A stretch of DNA of 64,000 nucleotides, taken from assembly GCA_948470475.1 (NCBI GenBank), contig OX419344.1, forward strand, positions 15,295,776-15,359,775, in the 5' to 3' direction. This document shows positions 13,361-25,447 of the stretch, one piece after another (position 1 is the first letter of the stretch; the number at the start of each line of letters is the position of its first letter). The position numbers were made by a program, and so were the translations under genes. This stretch comes from Galaxea fascicularis. Its lineage: Eukaryota > Cnidaria > Anthozoa > Scleractinia > Euphylliidae. The notes under the pieces were generated by a model. The model ran no database searches and was not told where the DNA came from. It saw only the letters and a list, made by a program, of their open reading frames with translations.

Positions 13361-14725
13361 TGTACGAGACCTTTTGGGAATTTCTTTTGTAGCGAACGAG
13401 TTCGAAGGACTAAGGAGCTGATTTTAGTCACCCATCTGGGTCTGTTATAAAATGGAGCTGTGTTGGTTTAATATTTTTAATTCGTGGAAATATATTGATC
13501 CTAAAAGGAGATCCCCAAGTTCTGATGAAATTTCAGCAAATGGCGTGTGCCGGTCGGTATACGAGAAAAACGGCTATTTTGCAAAGCCAGATTTCTGTCA
13601 CTTCTGGCATGTGGTCCTTATGGTGGGCAAGGCATTAGGTCATTTGTGTTAATAAAGACAATACTGATAAATGTGAAACGTAACTAGTGAGTGTGCGATG
13701 GCATATTTTTCTCTCCAGTGGCCACATCCCGCGGGAACGGCCACTCCAAATCCCGGCAACACATGTTTCATTAAGCGGCTTTATTAGCAGATATCTAAGC
13801 ATCCCATTCGGTATATGACGGTTAACTTAGCAAAAGACACATCATGAATCGATAAAACAACGATTAACAGACAATTTTAACGGTTAACAGCAGATGCTAA
13901 GCAAGACAATAGACTATCACTTCTCTTTAGTGAAAAACCACTGTTAACCGTTGTTAATCGTTGAAATGCCAATAGTTAGTGCTGTTAATCGTCCCAAATC
14001 CAAGTATTTAACCCTATTAATCATTGTGTGGATCCAAAAATGACATGTTTAGTTTTGCTGTGAGGCGATAGCAGCATTTACTCCACTGCAACACACGATT
14101 CACACTCGCGAGACATGTGTCACGCACGGAATACATTGTGACAAGAAAATTATGTAATTACGTGACTTAAACGTCCTTCGGTGTTAATCCCAAAAGCATC
14201 GCTTTGCTGTAACCTGTTTGGCACTAACAAATGTGCATTTTACACGTAACTACTGAAACAGTTTGTATCTTTTACTTTGGTGAAATGGTGACGAACATAG
14301 CGTCATCGATCGCCTCGATACCTTTCGCAAGCCAAGAAAGTTGTATCAGTTTTGCTATTGGGCATGCTTAAAATCAGTTTCTAGGCCAATAGTGTGTATT
14401 GCAGGCACTGTCAAGTACACGTTTCCACCACCTTCACAGCTTCCATTCCCTTAGCGAGTGCTGAAAATGCAATCTTCAACTGCCTTTGTGCGTCAATTTA
14501 GCCCGTATTAATGATGCTACTCTCCATTGTTATTTTAACAGCAGAGAATCATGAAGGCAAATGCTTTCTAGGAGTCTCAAAAAATACGCATTGTTTCTCT
14601 AAATAAGACATAACTTCTTGTCTAATCAACTGGAGTTTTTAAGGACCACATGTTGCAATAATCAACAGCAAAAGCAGCTTACTGGAGTGCGTGCGTCACA
14701 CGTTTTCCACAACTTCACTGTTATA

Positions 14726-14996
14726 CAATCTTGGACAAAACTACTTGAGAAAACTGGCCTCTTCGCGCCCAAAAATTGTTCACGTAAACCTCTGGCTCAA
14801 CAGTATTACTATAGTAACTTCCCCCTCCCCCTCCCCCTATTCAATGTTGAATTTAGGAAGCCGCAATTCTTAGGCAAACGTTTAGGAGCCACAAACAACA
14901 TTGAATTGGGGGAGGGGGGTGGTGAAACTCGGTTGTTAGCCTCTCACAAAAAGAGACTTTGGAGCTCAATTTTCTCAACAGTTTTGTCCAAGATTG
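14726..14996 (+). mobile_element. 271-bp MITE, copy 6
   Basis: Same ends; it separates core 5 from core 6, the first type-B core. Confidence 0.85.
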
Positions 14997-16361
14997 TGTA
15001 CGAGACCTTTTGGGAATTTCTTTTGTAGCGAACGAGTTCGAAGGACTAAGGAGCTGATTTTAGTCACCCATCTGGGTCTGTTATAAAATGGAGCTGTGTT
15101 GGTTTAATATTTTTAATTCGTGGAAATATATTGATCCTAAAAGGAGATCCCCAAGTTCTGATGAAATTTCAGCAAATGGCGTGTGCCGGTCGGTATACGA
15201 GAAAAACGGCTATTTTGCAAAGCCAGATTTCTGTCACTTCTGGCATGTGGTCCTTATGGTGGGCAAGGCATTAGGTCATTTGTGTTAATAAAGACAATAC
15301 TGATAAATGTGAAACGTAACTAGTGAGTGTGCGATGGCATATTTTTCTCTCCAGTGGCCACATCCCGCGGGAACGGCCACTCCAAATCCCGGCAACACAT
15401 GTTTCATTAAGCGGCTTTATTAGCAGATATCTAAGCATCCCATTCGGTATATGACGGTTAACTTAGCAAAAGACACATCATGAATCGATAAAACAACGAT
15501 TAACAGACAATTTTAACGGTTAACAGCAGATGCTAAGCAAGACAATAGACTATCACTTCTCTTTAGTGAAAAACCACTGTTAACCGTTGTTAATCGTTGA
15601 AATGCCAATCGTTAGTGCTGTTAATCGTCCCAAATCCAAGTATTTAACCCTATTAATCATTGTGTGGATCCAAAAATGACATGTTTAGTTTTGCTGTGAG
15701 GCGATAGCAGCATTTACTCCACTGCAACACACGATTCACACTCGCGAGACATGTGTCACGCACGGAATACATTGTGACAAGAAAATTATGTAATTACGTG
15801 ACTTAAACGTCCTTCGGTGTTAATCCCAAAAGCATCGCTTTGCTGTAACCTGTTTGGCACTAACAAATGTGCATTTTACACGTAACTACTGAAACAGTTT
15901 GTATCTTTTACTTTGGTGAAATGGTGACGAACATAGCGTCATCGATCGCCTCGATACCTTTCGCAAGCCAAGAAAGTTGTATCAGTTTTGCTATTGGGCA
16001 TGCTTAAAATCAGTTTCTAGGCCAATAGTGTGTATTGCAGGCACTGTCAAGTACACGTTTCCACCACCTTCACAGCTTCCATTCCCTTAGCGAGTGCTGA
16101 AAATGCAATCTTCAACTGCCTTTTTGCGTCAATTTAGCCCGTATTAATGATGCTACTCTCCATTGTTATTTTAACAGCAGAGAATCATGAAGGCAAATGC
16201 TTTCTAGGAGTCTCAAAAAATACGCATTGTTTCTCTAAATAAGACATAACTTCTTGTCTAATCAACTGGAGTTTTTAAGGACCACATGTTGCAATAATCA
16301 ACAGCAAAAGCAGCTTACTGGAGTGCGTGCGTCACACGTTTTCCACAACTTCACTGTTATA

Positions 16362-16364
16362 CAG
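16362..16364. other. MITE-less core junction (CAG footprint)
   Basis: Here TTATA-CAG-TGTACG replaces the 271-bp MITE. The same junction occurs at 19366-19368, 20734-20736 and 23738-23740. Compared with filled junctions, the first two bases and the last base of the MITE remain. Confidence 0.85.
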
Positions 16365-17729
16365 TGTACGAGACCTTTTGGGAATTTCTTTTGTAGCGAA
16401 CGAGTTCGAAGGACTAAGGAGCTGATTTTAGTCACCCATCTGGGTCTGTTATAAAATGGAGCTGTGTTGGTTTAATATTTTTAATTCGTGGAAATATATT
16501 GATCCTAAAAGGAGATCCCCAAGTTCTGATGAAATTTCAGCAAATGGCGTGTGCCGGTCGGTATACGAGAAAAACGGCTATTTTGCAAAGCCAGATTTCT
16601 GTCACTTCTGGCATGTGGTCCTTATGGTGGGCAAGGCATTAGGTCATTTGTGTTAATAAAGACAATACTGATAAATGTGAAACGTAACTAGTGAGTGTGC
16701 GATGGCATATTTTTCTCTCCAGTGGCCACATCCCGCGGGAACGGCCACTCCAAATCCCGGCAACACATGTTTCATTAAGCGGCTTTATTAGCAGATATCT
16801 AAGCATCCCATTCGGTATATGACGGTTAACTTAGCAAAAGACACATCATGAATCGATAAAACAACGATTAACAGACAATTTTAACGGTTAACAGCAGATG
16901 CTAAGCAAGACAATAGACTATCACTTCTCTTTAGTGAAAAACCACTGTTAACCGTTGTTAATCGTTGAAATGCCAATAGTTAGTGCTGTTAATCGTCCCA
17001 AATCCAAGTATTTAACCCTATTAATCATTGTGTGGATCCAAAAATGACATGTTTAGTTTTGCTGTGAGGCGATAGCAGCATTTACTCCACTGCAACACAC
17101 GATTCACACTCGCGAGACATGTGTCACGCACGGAATACATTGTGACAAGAAAATTATGTAATTACGTGACTTAAATGTCCTTCGGTGTTAATCCCAAAAG
17201 CATCGCTTTGCTGTAACCTGTTTGGCACTAACAAATGTGCATTTTACACGTAACTACTGAAACAGTTTGTATCTTTTACTTTGGTGAAATGGTGACGAAC
17301 ATAGCGTCATCGATCGCCTCGATACCTTTCGCAAGCCAAGAAAGTTGTATCAGTTTTGCTATTGGGCATGCTTAAAATCAGTTTCTAGGCCAATAGTGTG
17401 TATTGCAGGCACTGTCAAGTACACGTTTCCACCACCTTCACAGCTTCCATTCCCTTAGCGAGTGCTGAAAATGCAATCTTCAACTGCCTTTGTGCGTCAA
17501 TTTAGCCCGTATTAATGATGCTACTCTCCATTGTTATTTTAACAGCAGAGAATCATGAAGGCAAATGCTTTCTAGGAGTCTCAAAAAATACGCATTGTTT
17601 CTCTAAATAAGACATAACTTCTTGTCTAATCAACTGGAGTTTTTAAGGACCACATGTTGCAATAATCAACAGCAAAAGCAGCTTACTGGAGTGCGTGCGT
17701 CACACGTTTTCCACAACTTCACTGTTATA

Positions 17730-18000
17730 CAATCTTGGACAAAACTACTTGAGAAAACTGGCCTCTTCGCGCCCAAAAATTGTTCACGTAAACCTCTGGC
17801 TCAACAGTATTACTATAGTAACTTCCCCCTCCCCCTCCCCCTATTCAATGTTGAATTTAGGAAGCCGCAATTCTTAGGCAAACGTTTAGGAGCCACAAAC
17901 AACATTGAATTGGGGGAGGGGGGTGGTGAAACTCGGTTGTTAGCCTCTCACAAAAAGAGACTTTGGAGCTCAATTTTCTCAACAGTTTTGTCCAAGATTG
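17730..18000 (+). mobile_element. 271-bp MITE, copy 7
   Basis: Same ends; it follows core 7, which is type C. Confidence 0.85.
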
Positions 18001-21000
18001 TGTACGAGACCTTTTGGGAATTTCTTTTGTAGCGAACGAGTTCGAAGGACTAAGGAGCTGATTTTAGTCACCCATCTGGGTCTGTTATAAAATGGAGCTG
18101 TGTTGGTTTAATATTTTTAATTCGTGGAAATATATTGATCCTAAAAGGAGATCCCCAAGTTCTGATGAAATTTCAGCAAATGGCGTGTGCCGGTCGGTAT
18201 ACGAGAAAAACGGCTATTTTGCAAAGCCAGATTTCTGTCACTTCTGGCATGTGGTCCTTATGGTGGGCAAGGCATTAGGTCATTTGTGTTAATAAAGACA
18301 ATACTGATAAATGTGAAACGTAACTAGTGAGTGTGCGATGGCATATTTTTCTCTCCAGTGGCCACATCCCGCGGGAACGGCCACTCCAAATCCCGGCAAC
18401 ACATGTTTCATTAAGCGGCTTTATTAGCAGATATCTAAGCATCCCATTCGGTATATGACGGTTAACTTAGCAAAAGACACATCATGAATCGATAAAACAA
18501 CGATTAACAGACAATTTTAACGGTTAACAGCAGATGCTAAGCAAGACAATAGACTATCACTTCTCTTTAGTGAAAAACCACTGTTAACCGTTGTTAATCG
18601 TTGAAATGCCAATCGTTAGTGCTGTTAATCGTCCCAAATCCAAGTATTTAACCCTATTAATCATTGTGTGGATCCAAAAATGACATGTTTAGTTTTGCTG
18701 TGAGGCGATAGCAGCATTTACTCCACTGCAACACACGATTCACACTCGCGAGACATGTGTCACGCACGGAATACATTGTGACAAGAAAATTATGTAATTA
18801 CGTGACTTAAACGTCCTTCGGTGTTAATCCCAAAAGCATCGCTTTGCTGTAACCTGTTTGGCACTAACAAATGTGCATTTTACACGTAACTACTGAAACA
18901 GTTTGTATCTTTTACTTTGGTGAAATGGTGACGAACATAGCGTCATCGATCGCCTCGATACCTTTCGCAAGCCAAGAAAGTTGTATCAGTTTTGCTATTG
19001 GGCATGCTTAAAATCAGTTTCTAGGCCAATAGTGTGTATTGCAGGCACTGTCAAGTACACGTTTCCACCACCTTCACAGCTTCCATTCCCTTAGCGAGTG
19101 CTGAAAATGCAATCTTCAACTGCCTTTTTGCGTCAATTTAGCCCGTATTAATGATGCTACTCTCCATTGTTATTTTAACAGCAGAGAATCATGAAGGCAA
19201 ATGCTTTCTAGGAGTCTCAAAAAATACGCATTGTTTCTCTAAATAAGACATAACTTCTTGTCTAATCAACTGGAGTTTTTAAGGACCACATGTTGCAATA
19301 ATCAACAGCAAAAGCAGCTTACTGGAGTGCGTGCGTCACACGTTTTCCACAACTTCACTGTTATACAGTGTACGAGACCTTTTGGGAATTTCTTTTGTAG
19401 CGAACGAGTTCGAAGGACTAAGGAGCTGATTTTAGTCACCCATCTGGGTCTGTTATAAAATGGAGCTGTGTTGGTTTAATATTTTTAATTCGTGGAAATA
19501 TATTGATCCTAAAAGGAGATCCCCAAGTTCTGATGAAATTTCAGCAAATGGCGTGTGCCGGTCGGTATACGAGAAAAACGGCTATTTTGCAAAGCCAGAT
19601 TTCTGTCACTTCTGGCATGTGGTCCTTATGGTGGGCAAGGCATTAGGTCATTTGTGTTAATAAAGACAATACTGATAAATGTGAAACGTAACTAGTGAGT
19701 GTGCGATGGCATATTTTTCTCTCCAGTGGCCACATCCCGCGGGAACGGCCACTCCAAATCCCGGCAACACATGTTTCATTAAGCGGCTTTATTAGCAGAT
19801 ATCTAAGCATCCCATTCGGTATATGACGGTTAACTTAGCAAAAGACACATCATGAATCGATAAAACAACGATTAACAGACAATTTTAACGGTTAACAGCA
19901 GATGCTAAGCAAGACAATAGACTATCACTTCTCTTTAGTGAAAAACCACTGTTAACCGTTGTTAATCGTTGAAATGCCAATCGTTAGTGCTGTTAATCGT
20001 CCCAAATCCAAGTATTTAACCCTATTAATCATTGTGTGGATCCAAAAATGACATGTTTAGTTTTGCTGTGAGGCGATAGCAGCATTTACTCCACTGCAAC
20101 ACACGATTCACACTCGCGAGACATGTGTCACGCACGGAATACATTGTGACAAGAAAATTATGTAATTACGTGACTTAAACGTCCTTCGGTGTTAATCCCA
20201 AAAGCATCGCTTTGCTGTAACCTGTTTGGCACTAACAAATGTGCATTTTACACGTAACTACTGAAACAGTTTGTATCTTTTACTTTGGTGAAATGGTGAC
20301 GAACATAGCGTCATCGATCGCCTCGATACCTTTCGCAAGCCAAGAAAGTTGTATCAGTTTTGCTATTGGGCATGCTTAAAATCAGTTTCTAGGCCAATAG
20401 TGTGTATTGCAGGCACTGTCAAGTACACGTTTCCACCACCTTCACAGCTTCCATTCCCTTAGCGAGTGCTGAAAATGCAATCTTCAACTGCCTTTTTGCG
20501 TCAATTTAGCCCGTATTAATGATGCTACTCTCCATTGTTATTTTAACAGCAGAGAATCATGAAGGCAAATGCTTTCTAGGAGTCTCAAAAAATACGCATT
20601 GTTTCTCTAAATAAGACATAACTTCTTGTCTAATCAACTGGAGTTTTTAAGGACCACATGTTGCAATAATCAACAGCAAAAGCAGCTTACTGGAGTGCGT
20701 GCGTCACACGTTTTCCACAACTTCACTGTTATACAGTGTACGAGACCTTTTGGGAATTTCTTTTGTAGCGAACGAGTTCGAAGGACTAAGGAGCTGATTT
20801 TAGTCACCCATCTGGGTCTGTTATAAAATGGAGCTGTGTTGGTTTAATATTTTTAATTCGTGGAAATATATTGATCCTAAAAGGAGATCCCCAAGTTCTG
20901 ATGAAATTTCAGCAAATGGCGTGTGCCGGTCGGTATACGAGAAAAACGGCTATTTTGCAAAGCCAGATTTCTGTCACTTCTGGCATGTGGTCCTTATGGT

Positions 21001-22101
21001 GGGCAAGGCATTAGGTCATTTGTGTTAATAAAGACAATACTGATAAATGTGAAACGTAACTAGTGAGTGTGCGATGGCATATTTTTCTCTCCAGTGGCCA
21101 CATCCCGCGGGAACGGCCACTCCAAATCCCGGCAACACATGTTTCATTAAGCGGCTTTATTAGCAGATATCTAAGCATCCCATTCGGTATATGACGGTTA
21201 ACTTAGCAAAAGACACATCATGAATCGATAAAACAACGATTAACAGACAATTTTAACGGTTAACAGCAGATGCTAAGCAAGACAATAGACTATCACTTCT
21301 CTTTAGTGAAAAACCACTGTTAACCGTTGTTAATCGTTGAAATGCCAATAGTTAGTGCTGTTAATCGTCCCAAATCCAAGTATTTAACCCTATTAATCAT
21401 TGTGTGGATCCAAAAATGACATGTTTAGTTTTGCTGTGAGGCGATAGCAGCATTTACTCCACTGCAACACACGATTCACACTCGCGAGACATGTGTCACG
21501 CACGGAATACATTGTGACAAGAAAATTATGTAATTACGTGACTTAAATGTCCTTCGGTGTTAATCCCAAAAGCATCGCTTTGCTGTAACCTGTTTGGCAC
21601 TAACAAATGTGCATTTTACACGTAACTACTGAAACAGTTTGTATCTTTTACTTTGGTGAAATGGTGACGAACATAGCGTCATCGATCGCCTCGATACCTT
21701 TCGCAAGCCAAGAAAGTTGTATCAGTTTTGCTATTGGGCATGCTTAAAATCAGTTTCTAGGCCAATAGTGTGTATTGCAGGCACTGTCAAGTACACGTTT
21801 CCACCACCTTCACAGCTTCCATTCCCTTAGCGAGTGCTGAAAATGCAATCTTCAACTGCCTTTGTGCGTCAATTTAGCCCGTATTAATGATGCTACTCTC
21901 CATTGTTATTTTAACAGCAGAGAATCATGAAGGCAAATGCTTTCTAGGAGTCTCAAAAAATACGCATTGTTTCTCTAAATAAGACATAACTTCTTGTCTA
22001 ATCAACTGGAGTTTTTAAGGACCACATGTTGCAATAATCAACAGCAAAAGCAGCTTACTGGAGTGCGTGCGTCACACGTTTTCCACAACTTCACTGTTAT
22101 A

Positions 22102-22372
22102 CAATCTTGGACAAAACTACTTGAGAAAACTGGCCTCTTCGCGCCCAAAAATTGTTCACGTAAACCTCTGGCTCAACAGTATTACTATAGTAACTTCCCC
22201 CTCCCCCTCCCCCTATTCAATGTTGAATTTAGGAAGCCGCAATTCTTAGGCAAACGTTTAGGAGCCACAAACAACATTGAATTGGGGGAGGGGGGTGGTG
22301 AAACTCGGTTGTTAGCCTCTCACAAAAAGAGACTTTGGAGCTCAATTTTCTCAACAGTTTTGTCCAAGATTG
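22102..22372 (+). mobile_element. 271-bp MITE, copy 8
   Basis: Same ends; it follows core 10, which is type C. Confidence 0.85.
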
Positions 22373-25105
22373 TGTACGAGACCTTTTGGGAATTTCTTTT
22401 GTAGCGAACGAGTTCGAAGGACTAAGGAGCTGATTTTAGTCACCCATCTGGGTCTGTTATAAAATGGAGCTGTGTTGGTTTAATATTTTTAATTCGTGGA
22501 AATATATTGATCCTAAAAGGAGATCCCCAAGTTCTGATGAAATTTCAGCAAATGGCGTGTGCCGGTCGGTATACGAGAAAAACGGCTATTTTGCAAAGCC
22601 AGATTTCTGTCACTTCTGGCATGTGGTCCTTATGGTGGGCAAGGCATTAGGTCATTTGTGTTAATAAAGACAATACTGATAAATGTGAAACGTAACTAGT
22701 GAGTGTGCGATGGCATATTTTTCTCTCCAGTGGCCACATCCCGCGGGAACGGCCACTCCAAATCCCGGCAACACATGTTTCATTAAGCGGCTTTATTAGC
22801 AGATATCTAAGCATCCCATTCGGTATATGACGGTTAACTTAGCAAAAGACACATCATGAATCGATAAAACAACGATTAACAGACAATTTTAACGGTTAAC
22901 AGCAGATGCTAAGCAAGACAATAGACTATCACTTCTCTTTAGTGAAAAACCACTGTTAACCGTTGTTAATCGTTGAAATGCCAATCGTTAGTGCTGTTAA
23001 TCGTCCCAAATCCAAGTATTTAACCCTATTAATCATTGTGTGGATCCAAAAATGACATGTTTAGTTTTGCTGTGAGGCGATAGCAGCATTTACTCCACTG
23101 CAACACACGATTCACACTCGCGAGACATGTGTCACGCACGGAATACATTGTGACAAGAAAATTATGTAATTACGTGACTTAAACGTCCTTCGGTGTTAAT
23201 CCCAAAAGCATCGCTTTGCTGTAACCTGTTTGGCACTAACAAATGTGCATTTTACACGTAACTACTGAAACAGTTTGTATCTTTTACTTTGGTGAAATGG
23301 TGACGAACATAGCGTCATCGATCGCCTCGATACCTTTCGCAAGCCAAGAAAGTTGTATCAGTTTTGCTATTGGGCATGCTTAAAATCAGTTTCTAGGCCA
23401 ATAGTGTGTATTGCAGGCACTGTCAAGTACACGTTTCCACCACCTTCACAGCTTCCATTCCCTTAGCGAGTGCTGAAAATGCAATCTTCAACTGCCTTTT
23501 TGCGTCAATTTAGCCCGTATTAATGATGCTACTCTCCATTGTTATTTTAACAGCAGAGAATCATGAAGGCAAATGCTTTCTAGGAGTCTCAAAAAATACG
23601 CATTGTTTCTCTAAATAAGACATAACTTCTTGTCTAATCAACTGGAGTTTTTAAGGACCACATGTTGCAATAATCAACAGCAAAAGCAGCTTACTGGAGT
23701 GCGTGCGTCACACGTTTTCCACAACTTCACTGTTATACAGTGTACGAGACCTTTTGGGAATTTCTTTTGTAGCGAACGAGTTCGAAGGACTAAGGAGCTG
23801 ATTTTAGTCACCCATCTGGGTCTGTTATAAAATGGAGCTGTGTTGGTTTAATATTTTTAATTCGTGGAAATATATTGATCCTAAAAGGAGATCCCCAAGT
23901 TCTGATGAAATTTCAGCAAATGGCGTGTGCCGGTCGGTATACGAGAAAAACGGCTATTTTGCAAAGCCAGATTTCTGTCACTTCTGGCATGTGGTCCTTA
24001 TGGTGGGCAAGGCATTAGGTCATTTGTGTTAATAAAGACAATACTGATAAATGTGAAACGTAACTAGTGAGTGTGCGATGGCATATTTTTCTCTCCAGTG
24101 GCCACATCCCGCGGGAACGGCCACTCCAAATCCCGGCAACACATGTTTCATTAAGCGGCTTTATTAGCAGATATCTAAGCATCCCATTCGGTATATGACG
24201 GTTAACTTAGCAAAAGACACATCATGAATCGATAAAACAACGATTAACAGACAATTTTAACGGTTAACAGCAGATGCTAAGCAAGACAATAGACTATCAC
24301 TTCTCTTTAGTGAAAAACCACTGTTAACCGTTGTTAATCGTTGAAATGCCAATAGTTAGTGCTGTTAATCGTCCCAAATCCAAGTATTTAACCCTATTAA
24401 TCATTGTGTGGATCCAAAAATGACATGTTTAGTTTTGCTGTGAGGCGATAGCAGCATTTACTCCACTGCAACACACGATTCACACTCGCGAGACATGTGT
24501 CACGCACGGAATACATTGTGACAAGAAAATTATGTAATTACGTGACTTAAATGTCCTTCGGTGTTAATCCCAAAAGCATCGCTTTGCTGTAACCTGTTTG
24601 GCACTAACAAATGTGCATTTTACACGTAACTACTGAAACAGTTTGTATCTTTTACTTTGGTGAAATGGTGACGAACATAGCGTCATCGATCGCCTCGATA
24701 CCTTTCGCAAGCCAAGAAAGTTGTATCAGTTTTGCTATTGGGCATGCTTAAAATCAGTTTCTAGGCCAATAGTGTGTATTGCAGGCACTGTCAAGTACAC
24801 GTTTCCACCACCTTCACAGCTTCCATTCCCTTAGCGAGTGCTGAAAATGCAATCTTCAACTGCCTTTGTGCGTCAATTTAGCCCGTATTAATGATGCTAC
24901 TCTCCATTGTTATTTTAACAGCAGAGAATCATGAAGGCAAATGCTTTCTAGGAGTCTCAAAAAATACGCATTGTTTCTCTAAATAAGACATAACTTCTTG
25001 TCTAATCAACTGGAGTTTTTAAGGACCACATGTTGCAATAATCAACAGCAAAAGCAGCTTACTGGAGTGCGTGCGTCACACGTTTTCCACAACTTCACTG
25101 TTATA

Positions 25106-25376
25106 CAATCTTGGACAAAACTACTTGAGAAAACTGGCCTCTTCGCGCCCAAAAATTGTTCACGTAAACCTCTGGCTCAACAGTATTACTATAGTAACTT
25201 CCCCCTCCCCCTCCCCCTATTCAATGTTGAATTTAGGAAGCCGCAATTCTTAGGCAAACGTTTAGGAGCCACAAACAACATTGAATTGGGGGAGGGGGGT
25301 GGTGAAACTCGGTTGTTAGCCTCTCACAAAAAGAGACTTTGAAGCTCAATTTTCTCAACAGTTTTGTCCAAGATTG
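25106..25376 (+). mobile_element. 271-bp MITE, right boundary copy
   Basis: The array ends with this complete copy, directly followed by TA and the 64-bp remnant of the LINE 5' UTR. It has one private change (GAAGCTC instead of GGAGCTC near 25342). Confidence 0.85.
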
Positions 25377-25447
25377 TAGTAATTTTAACGTCAAGGCTGG
25401 ACGGCTAAAAAACGTGGCCATCCGCCATAGCGACATATGCTAATCCT

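Larger units (their letters stand above)
6546..25376. repeat. Tandem array: 12 cores of 1365 bp with 9 copies of a 271-bp MITE
   Basis: The array sits at a TA in the LINE 5' UTR. It starts and ends with a complete MITE copy flanked by TA (6544-6545 and 25377-25378). Twelve near-identical 1365-bp cores follow each other. At eight internal junctions a MITE separates cores (period 1636). At four junctions (16362, 19366, 20734, 23738) only CAG remains (period 1368). Cores fall into three types by shared point differences, in the order A A A A A B C B B C B C. The core contains inverted copies of AACGGTTAACAG and CGATTAAC motifs (7318-7420 in core 1) but no convincing gene. Repeated open frames of 60-136 codons are passive products of the repeat. 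Confidence 0.95.
2246..25440 (-). mobile_element. CR1/jockey-like LINE inserted in polB (itself interrupted)
   Basis: A minus-strand non-LTR retrotransposon with ORF1 (coiled coil plus L1-type RNA-binding domain), AP endonuclease and reverse transcriptase. Its 3' end is at 2246 and its 5' end at about 25440. The 5' UTR was split at a TA by the satellite/MITE array 6546-25376; the last 64 bases of the UTR lie at 25377-25440. Without the array the element is about 4.36 kb, close to full length for CR1-like LINEs. The coding frames contain several frameshifts, so it is dead. Confidence 0.82.

Noticed and set aside
6908..25342. Repeated open frames of 60-136 codons in every satellite unit
   Set aside because: They are identical because the DNA is repeated, have no domains, and one changes its end according to whether the MITE is present. 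They are treated as non-coding.
6546..25376. Possible CRISPR or multi-copy gene array
   Set aside because: The unit length is 1.4-1.6 kb with transposon ends and no spacers. It is a eukaryotic satellite.
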